A DNA stretch of 64,000 nt, from contig NZ_VIKU02000001.1 of the NCBI RefSeq assembly GCF_009371985.2, positions 496,001 through 560,000 on the forward strand, read 5' to 3'. Source of the stretch: Pelagihabitans pacificus. GTDB taxonomy: Bacteria; Bacteroidota; Bacteroidia; Flavobacteriales; Flavobacteriaceae. The notes beneath the pieces were generated by a model that had not been told where the DNA came from, did no database searches, and saw nothing but the letters and a program-made list of their open reading frames with translations. The translations under genes and the position numbers were made by a program. This document shows positions 44,767-53,200 of this stretch, one piece after another. How positions within the stretch are numbered: the first letter of the stretch is position 1; each line of letters starts with the position of its first letter.

Positions 44767-45816
44767 TCATCGCCTGGGAAGCAGTGCCGATGTGACCCCT
44801 TCGAACGTCATTTGTACCGGTCGGATGGTACCATCGGAATTGAATTCCATCCGGTCCATACAGGTAACGCGATGGTCGCGGTCCTTATTGGGAATCGGAC
44901 GACGGTGATATACCATGATCCACTCATCGGTATCCGGGATATTGATGACGGAATGGTGCCCGGCACCGGTTGCTATCCTGGGGTCGGATTCCAAGATGGT
45001 ACCGACACGGGTATATGGACCAGTAGCCGCATCGGCCATCGCATAGGCCACTTTATAGCTGCCATCGGTCCAATTGCCTTCGGACCACATAAAATAATAG
45101 ATATCGTTTCGTAGGAATAGAAAAGGACCTTCCACATAACCTTCCGGGGTCACCTCCCTGAAAAGGGAACTATCGTCCCAAGGGATAAAACCGGTAAAGT
45201 CATTGTTTAGCTTCCCTAAATTGCAATGACCCCAGCCACCGTAAAACAGGTAATGGGTACCATCCTTATCCTTAAAAACGAACTGATCGATGGGTTGGGC
45301 GTCATTGTAAAAGTCGGAAATTAAAGGTTTGCCCAAATAGTCGGTAAAAGGTCCGGCAGGGGAGTCCCCGACGGCCACCCCGATGCCTCCAAAATGATTG
45401 ATATCGTTGTTCTGATCGTACGAAGGTCGACCGGGACGCTGTATGTCATTGGCGCCAAAAAAAAGAAAATAGCGACCCTCCTTTTCAATCATCGAGGGAG
45501 CCCAAAGCGCTTGCCGCGCCCATTTGATGATGGTGGTATCCAAAATGCGGGCATGTTTTTGCCAATGCACAAGGTCCTCGGAGGAAAAGGCATCGAGAAA
45601 CACCTGTTTTTCAAAGTCATCCGAATAGGTAGGGTACACCCAGTATTCGTCACCGATAACCACACCCTCGGGGTCGGCGTACCACCCTGGGAAGATGGGA
45701 TTCCCGGCCGTTAGGCCATCCTCTTGGGCAGGATTGTTCGCTTCTTGCATTTTTGGAGTCTCTTTGCAGCCATCCAAAACCAAAATACCCAAGCATAGCA
45801 AAGTGATGTATTTCAT
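44767..45816 (-). CDS. GH43-family lipoprotein glycosidase
   Basis: A 349-residue protein with lipobox VLDGC (Cys17). A single five-bladed propeller shows the GH43 triad: Asp in PGWYADPEGVV, Asp in HARILDTT or WAPSMI-adjacent residues, and Glu in GYVEGPFLF with SEGNW after it. The usual activities are arabinofuranosidase or xylosidase; which one cannot be read. It is anchored to a membrane, presumably facing outward. It begins the minus-strand run of hydrolase genes to 40686. Confidence 0.88.
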   Translation of the reverse strand: MKYITLLCLGILVLDGCKETPKMQEANNPAQEDGLTAGNPIFPGWYADPEGVVIGDEYWVYPTYSDDFEKQVFLDAFSSEDLVHWQKHARILDTTIIKWARQALWAPSMIEKEGRYFLFFGANDIQRPGRPSYDQNNDINHFGGIGVAVGDSPAGPFTDYLGKPLISDFYNDAQPIDQFVFKDKDGTHYLFYGGWGHCNLGKLNNDFTGFIPWDDSSLFREVTPEGYVEGPFLFLRNDIYYFMWSEGNWTDGSYKVAYAMADAATGPYTRVGTILESDPRIATGAGHHSVINIPDTDEWIMVYHRRPIPNKDRDHRVTCMDRMEFNSDGTIRPVQMTFEGVTSALLPRR

Positions 45817-46033
45817 CCGGAAATTTTCTGTTTGATAGGTTTACTGTCGTGCTAAAGGTATGAATTCACCTCGTTTTTTCTTTACCTTAGTTTCGTCGAT
45901 TTGAAACGTTAAGGGCAAACACTCCTTTAAGACCATATTTTTTTATCCCAAGACCACAAACGTTCTATTTTAACTATAAATTGGCTATTTATAGGAAGAA
46001 GGGGTAAAATAGCACATATTTTGGAAAATTCTG

Positions 46034-46067
46034 TTGCACTTCTTCCAAAAAGCTTGTTTGAACTTTG
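46034..46067 (+). promoter_or_regulatory. Bacteroidota-type promoter
   Basis: TTG at 46034-46036 and GAACTTTG (46060-46067, close to the TAnnTTTG -7 consensus) with a 23-base spacer. A start site about 20 bases before the ATG at 46093 would serve the small gene there. Confidence 0.45.
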
Positions 46068-46092
46068 CAGCACAAATAAATTGTACCCCCAA

Positions 46093-46233
46093 ATGAAAGA
46101 GTATAAATATCATCCATCCATATATCAGACGATTCCTTTTTCCTTCGATTTGACCGATTATTGGAATAAGACGAACCACGACAACCGGTTTTACAAAGTA
46201 CTTAGGACCCTTTATCATCGGGTTTTTAAATAA
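46093..46233 (+). CDS. Short hypothetical protein, 46 residues
   Basis: Starts MKEYKYHPSIYQ and ends LYHRVFK; basic, aromatic-rich, no signal or membrane segment. It has an in-frame ATG with a promoter-like sequence at 46034-46067 but only a weak ribosome site. The frame is open to 46021, and a start there is less likely. It lies in an AT-rich gap between the GH43 gene and the TfoX-like gene. I do not recognise it and it may be non-coding. Confidence 0.38.
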   Translation: MKEYKYHPSIYQTIPFSFDLTDYWNKTNHDNRFYKVLRTLYHRVFK

Positions 46234-46395
46234 GAAACGCCTTCTATATCGTAATTCGGGAAAAATCGTACCGTTGCCTAAGTTACCGATGGCCCCTCAG
46301 ACGGCTCTATGGCGAATCGTTCCTGAAACAGACTAATGCCCATCATTAAACTTGTTGGGCGGTTAGTAGCCAAAAAGCCTCTTGGGAAGGTCAGG

Positions 46396-46719
46396 TTATT
46401 TAGGTTCCAGGGTCATGACGTAGTCGTAGCTTTCATCGAGGTAGGCTGCCAGGGCATCCAAATCGGCCAGCATCGACTCGGGCACCAGGACATAGCCTTT
46501 CATTACCGCTCCATAGGATTTGTAGAGCGTGCTGCCCCATTCGTTCATCAGCTGTTCCTGTCGTTCGTTATCAAATCGGATGCCGATTTCGCCTGCCTTG
46601 TTAAGTGCCGAAAACATATAACCGTTGGCCGAGGTATAGGGCATTGTCTTTCCCTTGCGTTCAAATCGGGGGCATTTGGCCACTAGGGCGTCGTAGATTT
46701 TTAGTTTTTCTTTCCACAT
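46396..46719 (-). CDS. TfoX N-terminal-domain-like protein
   Basis: A 107-residue soluble protein. GYMFSALNKAGEIGIRF, GAVMKGYVLVPESMLADLDALAAYLDESYDYVM and the basic start WKEKLKIYDAL resemble TfoX/Sxy N-terminal-like proteins. In these the domain binds nothing known; the proteins are not competence regulators in Bacteroidota. It precedes nothing obvious; the DUF2306 gene lies 39 bases upstream on the same strand. Confidence 0.6.
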   Translation of the reverse strand: MWKEKLKIYDALVAKCPRFERKGKTMPYTSANGYMFSALNKAGEIGIRFDNERQEQLMNEWGSTLYKSYGAVMKGYVLVPESMLADLDALAAYLDESYDYVMTLEPK

Positions 46720-46758
46720 ACCGTTTTCTTTACCAAAGTCTACCTATTTCTATAACGG

Positions 46759-47379
46759 TTATCCAATGATAAGACCTTTTCTACGTATCCAAACAAAGGC
46801 GAAAACTATGTTCGGCACCCAACAGAGCCAGGCCACAATGCGATAGGCGGTGACAAAATCGCTGAGGGCAATGGTCAGCAATGGCAACCAAATGCGTAAG
46901 GTGACCGCGGCAAAACAGGCCGCATAACTGTAGATCATAAAGCCTTGGTGTAGCGAAATATCCCCTTTTCGAATGGCCAAATAGGCCTTACCGGTCGTGA
47001 ATACCCAAAAAACACCCAAGCATAAAAAGCCCAGCATACTTATAATACCACCCGTAGCATAGAAAGCGATGAATATCCCACAAATACCACTGATCAAGGC
47101 AGCGACCACATAAATCTTTCCAATCGTACGATGCGCTTGCAGGTAGGAATTTCGCCATCGTTTACTGAACTGCGACCAGCCGACCAACAAGGCCAGTCCA
47201 CCAAAAAAGATATGACCGTAAAAACCGATATTCCATGCCGGATTTGCCAAGAGGGCATCGCTCTTGGAAGCCAACAACCCGATATCCCTATCTATAAAAA
47301 GGTACATCGTCGGATACAGGCCGATACAGATGGCCAAAACCGCGAAAACGAACCAGGCTACTTTGTTAGTGGTATTCAT
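46759..47379 (-). CDS. DUF2306-family membrane protein
   Basis: A 206-residue protein with six or seven membrane helices. FYGHIFFGGLALLVGWSQFS and YLQAHRTIGKIYVVAALISGICG are the DUF2306 signature. Several His and Arg in helices (HIFF, AHRTIGK) recall quinone- or haem-binding proteins, but no function is established. It may be cotranscribed with the TfoX-like gene. Confidence 0.87.
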   Translation of the reverse strand: MNTTNKVAWFVFAVLAICIGLYPTMYLFIDRDIGLLASKSDALLANPAWNIGFYGHIFFGGLALLVGWSQFSKRWRNSYLQAHRTIGKIYVVAALISGICGIFIAFYATGGIISMLGFLCLGVFWVFTTGKAYLAIRKGDISLHQGFMIYSYAACFAAVTLRIWLPLLTIALSDFVTAYRIVAWLCWVPNIVFAFVWIRRKGLIIG

Positions 47380-47637
47380 GGTTTAGGGTTATTGGGTCCC
47401 GGCCTGGATGATTTCACCAGTGGGTCATGACCCATCTACTTCCTGTGATTCGAGCCCTAGCAAAAACGTAAAGCGTACAAGAACACCAGTTAAAGTTAGT
47501 GAATTTAGACTTTTTTTTTGGTCAGTCCTTTATGAATGCAATATTACCTTGGAACCACACACCGTGCTTCAGTTCGTACCCATCAAAAAATTGGCTCTTA
47601 GGTTGGCAACGGGAAAACTATGTTGGAAGACCTACGC

Positions 47638-48711
47638 TTAGTCTTTTGGTAGCGCCAAGTTCATCAGTTGGGCAGCTGTTCCGATGACCGCTTGCCAAGA
47701 TCTCGAGGTGTTGGCCAGTACCACGACCACCGCCTGTTTGCTAGGAACAATAAAAAGCTGGGAAGAGGATCCGGTCTGTGTTCCACTGTGCCCTAAAATC
47801 GCCCCTTCGTTTGGCTTTTTGCCGTACAAAAACCAGCCAAAGCCATAGCCATTGTTTTCTTTTTCCAAGCTATGGTGTTTCCCCATCAACTCCAGGGTAG
47901 CCTTACTGACCAAGGTGTGGTTCAACACCGCATGGCCAAATTTCAATAGGTCTCCCATGGTCGTATAAAAACCTCCGGCCGGGATGCGATTACTCAGATT
48001 GTTGGGCGCTTCCTCGGTAATTTTGCCTTTTTTACCCCACTGATAGAGTTTCGATTTGTTCTCAACGGGTACCCCGTATTTTTCAACTCCCGTGTGCTGC
48101 ATTCCTGCTTTGTCCAAAATATTTTTCTTCATGTAGTTTTCATAGGTGTCCCCGGAGACTTTTTCAATCAGTAATCCCAAAACTACATAGCCATAGGTGC
48201 TATAGCTATAGCGCGTGCCCGGCTCGAAGAGTAGCTTTCGGTCCTGAAAGACGGCAACGGCCGCTGTCAAGTCTTCATAATTTTTTGTAGTCTGTGCTTC
48301 CCTTACATTCTTATAGCCATCTATCCCTGAGGTATGCGACAACAACTGCCTGGGGGTAATCTGGGTCTTGGGCTGTTTGGGATAGGACGGAATATAGGTC
48401 TGAATCGGCGCATCCAAATCCACCTTTCCCTGCTCTACCAGTTGCATCACGGCAATGGCCGTCATCGGTTTGGCAATCGAAGCAGGCCTGGTAATCGTTT
48501 GAAGCTCAAACTTCTTATCCGCCTCCCGGTCTGCATAGCCCACGGCCTGTTGCCATAAGATTTCACCACCGACCGAATAGCCCGCGGAAGCCCCTACAAC
48601 ATGCTTTTTGGAAACCAGCTGCCGTAAAAGGCTATCGGCTTCGTTATTTTGGGCGGTTCCGAAATGGAAAATGGAAACGGCCACTACTAGCACTACATAC
48701 TTTGACATCAC
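47638..48711 (-). CDS. Exported class C beta-lactamase-family serine hydrolase
   Basis: A 357-residue protein with a signal peptide (about 1-20, ending GTAQ). The SxxK motif is PASIAKP, YSY near residue 148 is the second motif, and HSGTQTG is the KTG-like box near the C-terminus. The architecture is that of penicillin-binding-protein-like esterases and peptidases. It lies upstream of no obvious operon partner, and its family is shared with the truncated gene at the left edge of the window. Confidence 0.9.
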   Translation of the reverse strand: MMSKYVVLVVAVSIFHFGTAQNNEADSLLRQLVSKKHVVGASAGYSVGGEILWQQAVGYADREADKKFELQTITRPASIAKPMTAIAVMQLVEQGKVDLDAPIQTYIPSYPKQPKTQITPRQLLSHTSGIDGYKNVREAQTTKNYEDLTAAVAVFQDRKLLFEPGTRYSYSTYGYVVLGLLIEKVSGDTYENYMKKNILDKAGMQHTGVEKYGVPVENKSKLYQWGKKGKITEEAPNNLSNRIPAGGFYTTMGDLLKFGHAVLNHTLVSKATLELMGKHHSLEKENNGYGFGWFLYGKKPNEGAILGHSGTQTGSSSQLFIVPSKQAVVVVLANTSRSWQAVIGTAAQLMNLALPKD

Positions 48712-48798
48712 GTATTTATTTTTTGTTGATGATCAAAACTAAAGAGGAGCGCTTATTTTGTCCTAAATTTTAAGGGGTTTGGGATAAACTTGCGGTTT

Positions 48799-49563
48799 TT
48801 AGGGACGAAGGACGACGTCCAAAATAGCTTCCTTATAGTTTTTGGAAACAGGGACTTCCATCTGGGTAAGGGCAATGGTGTTGGTTCCTTTCCATTCTTT
48901 AAAATGGATTGGATTGATCAAATGGGAGCGGTGCACCCTCACTAGATCGGGGACTTGGGCCTGAACATTCTTTAGGGTAGTTCGAAGCAACTTTCTTTGT
49001 GCTCGGTTTTCTTTTAGGAAGCAGACCTCTACATAGTTATCGGCACTGGAAACACAGACGAGATCGGTAGGGCAGATTTTCAAAACGTCCAACTTGTTAT
49101 CCCCTTTTATAATAAGTTGTCCGGTTGGAAGACCCCGTACTTTACGATTTAAGAACCAACGCGCAAAAATAAGGATTGACAAAAGGATAAAGAAAATGGG
49201 GTAATATACTTCGAAGGTAAACTTTTCAAAAGGATAATCGCCGTTGATTACATCCGATTGGTAGTAGGCAAAGCATCCGAACAGTGCAATCAAATTATAC
49301 AGGACGACAAATAGAATTTCCAAGACGATCGTCCATTTCCCCTTTTTCTTAAAAATCCAATTTTGCAGGGGAACCAGCAGCATATAGCACAAAAATGAAA
49401 TAACCCCATAAAACGGCAAGATTTGTAATCGAATTCGAAAAGACAGGTCGGCGGCATCGAAGGGTGCAATCACCACTAGGAAAATTACCAACCAAAGGCT
49501 GATTCCAAAAGCGACCAAAGCATGGTATTTATAGGAGGTATTCAACTGTAAGGGAGACATCAT
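48799..49563 (-). CDS. Membrane-bound LytTR-family regulator
   Basis: A 254-residue protein. Four membrane helices (about 15-130) are followed by a LytTR DNA-binding domain (about 150-250) with VCVSSADNYVEVCFL, LRTTLKNVQAQV, RVHRSHLINP and VPVSKNYKEAI. It has no receiver domain, so the membrane part must sense directly. Such proteins are common in Bacteroidota. The class C hydrolase gene lies 87 bases downstream on the same strand and may be a target or cotranscribed. Confidence 0.9.
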   Translation of the reverse strand: MMSPLQLNTSYKYHALVAFGISLWLVIFLVVIAPFDAADLSFRIRLQILPFYGVISFLCYMLLVPLQNWIFKKKGKWTIVLEILFVVLYNLIALFGCFAYYQSDVINGDYPFEKFTFEVYYPIFFILLSILIFARWFLNRKVRGLPTGQLIIKGDNKLDVLKICPTDLVCVSSADNYVEVCFLKENRAQRKLLRTTLKNVQAQVPDLVRVHRSHLINPIHFKEWKGTNTIALTQMEVPVSKNYKEAILDVVLRP

Positions 49564-49737
49564 GTATAGGATACTATATACTTTTGAATCAGCAAGATAC
49601 TTGGTTTACACAAAATGTCAAATCATGACGCGGCCATTACCTAAAGCGCCAGCTTCGATACAGACCTAAATTTATCATCACGAGCTATAGCCAGTCTAAG
49701 ATATCCGCTTCGATACTTGGTATGTATTGTGCACAAA

Positions 49738-51474
49738 CTACCGGTACCGCCAACTGGTCAGATCCGCCCCCTTAGGCGCACTTTCCGCAATTCGTTTCAT
49801 GATCTTGGGAACGTACATGCTGTTGTAGCGCAGGCGGCTGATGGCATTGGGCAATTCCGGGTCGCCATTCCAGCAATGCTCGGCCCGGTCCCCATATAAC
49901 ACCTCGCCCCCATAGTAAGGGTCGGTAGTGCTTTCCAAAAAATCTTCCATCAGGTAAACGGCATTGTTCAAATAGTAATTATCCATATCACCGCAATAGA
50001 TATGGATCTTGCCACGAAGCTTTTCCCCCAATCGATCCCAATCGCGCTCAAGAATATATCGAAGATCGTAATTCTCCTTCCAGTATTCAGCCACTTGGTG
50101 GTCGATATCGCCTGTCATCTTGTCCCAGATACGCACCGGATAACCGTCTTCGCCCTGAGGGGAATACGTAGCTTCCCAAATATCCCACTGTTGTCCCGAT
50201 CGACTTTTATCGCCTAGGACCAACTCCAGATGATTGCCTTCCCGAAGGGTCGATTGCACATGACCGAGGTAATCACGATGACTGGGCACTTCCAGTTGCT
50301 TATGGTCGCTGTCGTAATAATAGGCGTTTTTATCCTCGTAAATATTAGTGAGGCAATACGCGCGAAAATCGATGGGATCGGGACAGGCGGCAAAGCAGCC
50401 GTTGTACTCCTCCGGATATTTCACCTGCACGGCCAAAGCTTCCCAACCTCCCGTGGAACCTCCATATAAGAAGCGGGACCAGCCCTCACCGATGCCCCGA
50501 AACTCTTTTTCGATATAGGGGATCAACTCGTAGGTGATGGCATCACCATAAGGACCCTGACTGGCGGAGTTGACCGCATAGCTATCGTCATAATAAGGGG
50601 TGGGATGCTGAATCTCAATAATTAGAAAACGTGGGAAATCGGGTTCGTTCCAACGTTTGTAAAAATCATAGGCTTCTTGCTGTTGTATGATGTTATAGCC
50701 TTCCAATTGAAAGCGATCGGAATACTCCGGCTCCAGGTTCGAATCGGGCGGAGTGGTTCGGAAACCGCCAAAGTCGGAGGGGAAATGACCATGAAACACC
50801 ATCAAAGGATACTTTGCCTCGGAATGTTCTTCGAATCCTTTCGGAAGAAGTACATGGGCCCCCAGGTACATATCCCTACCCCAATATTCCGATAGCTTTT
50901 CAGATTTGATTTTGATGTGTTTAATCCATTCGGTGTCCTCGGGTTCTTCGATAGGAGGAATTATCTGATCCATAACAACTTCCACATCCGGTATACCACT
51001 TTCGGTCACGGTTATCTTAAAAGGCTTGCTATAGAGATTTCCTGGGGAGCGATTCCATTGTTGGCCTTCCCCATTGTCCATCGGTAATTTAACGGTCTGC
51101 CCGGTAGAGAGGTCAAAAGTCTCATACACGTGCAATAAGGCCTGTACTTGATACTCACCGGGGGGTACCTCGGCCAAGCTTGGATAGGGAAAACCAAAGA
51201 CAGAATCGTCAAATGCCTTCTGTTCCCCTGCCACCATGCCATCCACATTCATACCAAAAATCAATTGGGTGTTGAGTCCGTCATTAATCTGGAAACGGGG
51301 TTCCTTTTCCTCGTTGTTGGAGAGCATCAATAACAGTCGACCGTCCTTGGCCTGGTCACTGGCAGCCTCGGAAAAGGAAACCTTTATAGCGAATTCGGAT
51401 TTCTTTTTGGTCTTGGGTTGGCACCCTATGAAACCGATTAATAGGAGCGTGCAAAGCGGTAGGACTTTTTTCAT
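49738..51474 (-). CDS. Lipoprotein alpha/beta hydrolase (esterase D-like)
   Basis: A 578-residue protein from the ATG at 51474, with lipobox FIGCQ (Cys17). Residues 40-180 form a beta-rich N-terminal domain. The hydrolase domain (about 190-560) has GGSTGGWEALAVQVKYP with the nucleophile Ser, and a long run with HGHFPSDFGG, ADPYYGGEV and HCWNGD that could supply the His. The protein is larger than most esterases. It is exported and membrane-anchored; the substrate is unknown. Confidence 0.75.
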   Translation of the reverse strand: MKKVLPLCTLLLIGFIGCQPKTKKKSEFAIKVSFSEAASDQAKDGRLLLMLSNNEEKEPRFQINDGLNTQLIFGMNVDGMVAGEQKAFDDSVFGFPYPSLAEVPPGEYQVQALLHVYETFDLSTGQTVKLPMDNGEGQQWNRSPGNLYSKPFKITVTESGIPDVEVVMDQIIPPIEEPEDTEWIKHIKIKSEKLSEYWGRDMYLGAHVLLPKGFEEHSEAKYPLMVFHGHFPSDFGGFRTTPPDSNLEPEYSDRFQLEGYNIIQQQEAYDFYKRWNEPDFPRFLIIEIQHPTPYYDDSYAVNSASQGPYGDAITYELIPYIEKEFRGIGEGWSRFLYGGSTGGWEALAVQVKYPEEYNGCFAACPDPIDFRAYCLTNIYEDKNAYYYDSDHKQLEVPSHRDYLGHVQSTLREGNHLELVLGDKSRSGQQWDIWEATYSPQGEDGYPVRIWDKMTGDIDHQVAEYWKENYDLRYILERDWDRLGEKLRGKIHIYCGDMDNYYLNNAVYLMEDFLESTTDPYYGGEVLYGDRAEHCWNGDPELPNAISRLRYNSMYVPKIMKRIAESAPKGADLTSWRYR

Positions 51475-51593
51475 CGTCTGGCTATTTGTAGAAAAGGTAG
51501 GGCTTTTCGGGGAAATTCCAAATACCAAAATCCAAATTCGAGCGTTGTAGAAAAAACCCGAATTCTTGTTTTAACCTTCCTAATACCACTAAG

Positions 51594-51749
51594 ATGAAGA
51601 AGCTATTTTGTGCCTTACTTATCTTCACTTTCACCTTCTCGACCTCGAGCTGTATCAATGATGAGGAATACACCGATCTGGAGGTCCTCACTCCGGAAGA
51701 AGACGAATCAAGTTCAAAGAACCCTATTGAATATGGACAAAGGCAGTGA
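51594..51749 (+). CDS. Small lipoprotein, 51 residues
   Basis: An ATG at 51594 opens a 51-codon frame: MKKLFCALLIFTFTFSTSSC gives a complete lipoprotein signal peptide with the lipidated Cys at residue 20. A very acidic, Ser-rich mature part of 31 residues follows and ends EYGQRQ. It is too short for most gene finders. It sits between two minus-strand genes, is divergent from the hydrolase at 51474 and convergent with folD. The function is unknown; it may be an envelope-anchored acidic peptide. Confidence 0.58.
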   Translation: MKKLFCALLIFTFTFSTSSCINDEEYTDLEVLTPEEDESSSKNPIEYGQRQ

Positions 51750-51799
51750 CGATGCCATCAACAATGTAGTATCGCTCCAGTGGTCCTTACCAAGGCAGG

Positions 51800-52690
51800 T
51801 CAGCTCTTGCCCCTACTCCGATGGCGTTCACGTGCCAACAGGGTATTCTTCAAGAGCATGGCAATGGTCATAGGCCCTACACCACCGGGTACCGGGGTAA
51901 TAAAGGATGCCTTCTTGCTTACATCCTCGAAATCGACGTCTCCGGTAATATAATACCCCTTTTCCTTGGTATCATCGGGAACGCGTGTGATGCCCACATC
52001 TATGACCACCGCGCCCTCCTTTACCATATCGGCTTTCAAAAAGTTGGGAACCCCCAAGGCAGATATCACGATATCGGCCTGGGAAACGATGTCCTTGATG
52101 TTTTTGGTATGACTATGCGTTAAGGTAACGGTAGAATTGCCGGGCCAACCTTTGCGGGACATCAAGATGCTCATAGGTCGCCCAACGATATGGCTGCGTC
52201 CGATGACCACTGTATGCTTGCCCTTGGTATCTACCTTGTAGCGTTCCAATAGTTCCAAAATACCGAAGGGTGTCGCTGGAATGAAAGTGCTCATGTCCAA
52301 TGCCATTTTCCCGAAGTTCGTTGGGTGAAACCCGTCGACATCCTTGTCGGGGTCAATGGCCATGATTACTTCTTGGGTATCGATTTGATCTGGCAATGGT
52401 AACTGTACGATAAAACCGTCGATGTCATTGTTTTGATTCAGCTCGTCGATTTTTTTAAGGAGTTCCAGTTCTGAGGTGGTGCTCGGCATCTGTATCAAGG
52501 TCGATTCGAAACCGATTTTTTTACAGGAACGCACCTTGCTTCCCACGTAGGTAAGGCTAGCCCCGTCGTTTCCGACTAGAACAGCGGCTAGATGTGGTAC
52601 TTTTTCACCCCGTTCTTTCATCTTCGCAACCTCGGCAGCGATTTCTTCCTTAATCTGGTTGGATATTTTTCTTCCGTCTAGTATTTTCAT
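51800..52690 (-). CDS. folD: Bifunctional methylenetetrahydrofolate dehydrogenase/cyclohydrolase
   Basis: A 296-residue protein beginning MKILDGRKISNQIKEEI. FolD motifs are complete: TYVGSKVRSCKKIGFE with the catalytic Tyr-Lys, QLPLPDQID, DPDKDVDGFHPTN, VVIGRSHIVGRPMS (NADP loop) and TPVPGGVGPMTIAML. It converts 5,10-methylene-THF to 10-formyl-THF in one-carbon metabolism. An inverted-repeat region and the four-helix-bundle gene separate it from ffh. The gene order ffh-folD is common in flavobacteria, usually with little between them. Confidence 0.97.
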   Translation of the reverse strand: MKILDGRKISNQIKEEIAAEVAKMKERGEKVPHLAAVLVGNDGASLTYVGSKVRSCKKIGFESTLIQMPSTTSELELLKKIDELNQNNDIDGFIVQLPLPDQIDTQEVIMAIDPDKDVDGFHPTNFGKMALDMSTFIPATPFGILELLERYKVDTKGKHTVVIGRSHIVGRPMSILMSRKGWPGNSTVTLTHSHTKNIKDIVSQADIVISALGVPNFLKADMVKEGAVVIDVGITRVPDDTKEKGYYITGDVDFEDVSKKASFITPVPGGVGPMTIAMLLKNTLLARERHRSRGKS

Positions 52691-52699
52691 TTCAGTCTT

Positions 52700-52727
52700 C
52701 AGTTGGCAGTGGCAGTTTGCAGTTTGT
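52700..52727. repeat. Left repeat of the four-helix-bundle cassette
   Basis: CAGTTGGCAGTGGCAGTTTG plus CAGTTTG, directly downstream of the folD start codon. Its elements recur inverted at 53139-53200. Confidence 0.6.
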
Positions 52728-52740
52728 GTCAGAGGTAAAT

Positions 52741-53115
52741 TTATTCTAACGGCTTTACTCCAAACTTACCTGGATTATTGATCATATAGTTAATGAGCTT
52801 ACCGACCTCTTCACTTTGTTCAGTAAGCTGGTAGTATGTTTCTTCATTAATGTACTTACTAGCCTTCACAAAATCGAGCCATACTAAGGTCTCTGAATTC
52901 TCCCCATCAGAATCGGTTAATTTACTAATCCAATGCTTTACATATCTCCTTTTTCTGCATGCTTCCGACATATTTGCGCATACAGACCTCGAAGATCTTC
53001 GTATTTGGTCTGTTAACGAGTATGTCTCTTCCCTGGGGAAGGCTTTTGAAACTTCAAACACTCTCATTGCCAATGAAAATGCTTTTTTATATCCCCCTAA
53101 TGTTTTAAAACTCAT
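52741..53115 (-). CDS. Four-helix-bundle protein (S23/Avd-like)
   Basis: A 124-residue protein from the ATG at 53115; the frame is open 19 codons further up. FKTLGGYKKAFSLAMRVFEVSKAFPREETYSLTDQIRRSSRSV and NMSEACRKRR are the hallmark of the four-helix-bundle family first seen as intervening-sequence proteins in 23S rRNA genes; Avd, the accessory protein of diversity-generating retroelements, shares the fold. There is no rRNA or reverse transcriptase here. The gene is inserted between ffh and folD and is bounded by inverted repeats, like a mobile cassette. Its function is unknown. Confidence 0.85.
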   Translation of the reverse strand: MSFKTLGGYKKAFSLAMRVFEVSKAFPREETYSLTDQIRRSSRSVCANMSEACRKRRYVKHWISKLTDSDGENSETLVWLDFVKASKYINEETYYQLTEQSEEVGKLINYMINNPGKFGVKPLE

Positions 53116-53138
53116 TTCCCAGCATAAGATAAGGTCAT

Positions 53139-53200
53139 AATTGCCACTGCTCATGTATACCACCACTGCCAACTGCCACTGCGAAATGCAAACTGCTACC
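53139..53200. repeat. Right repeat of the four-helix-bundle cassette
   Basis: TTGCCACTGC, then CCACTGCCAACTGCCACTGC and GCAAACTGC: the inverted counterpart of 52700-52727 in a more extended form. It reaches into the last codons of ffh (stop at 53196). Confidence 0.6.

Noticed and set aside
52741-53115. Diversity-generating retroelement
   Set aside because: The Avd-like fold alone is not enough; no reverse transcriptase or template/variable repeats are in the window.
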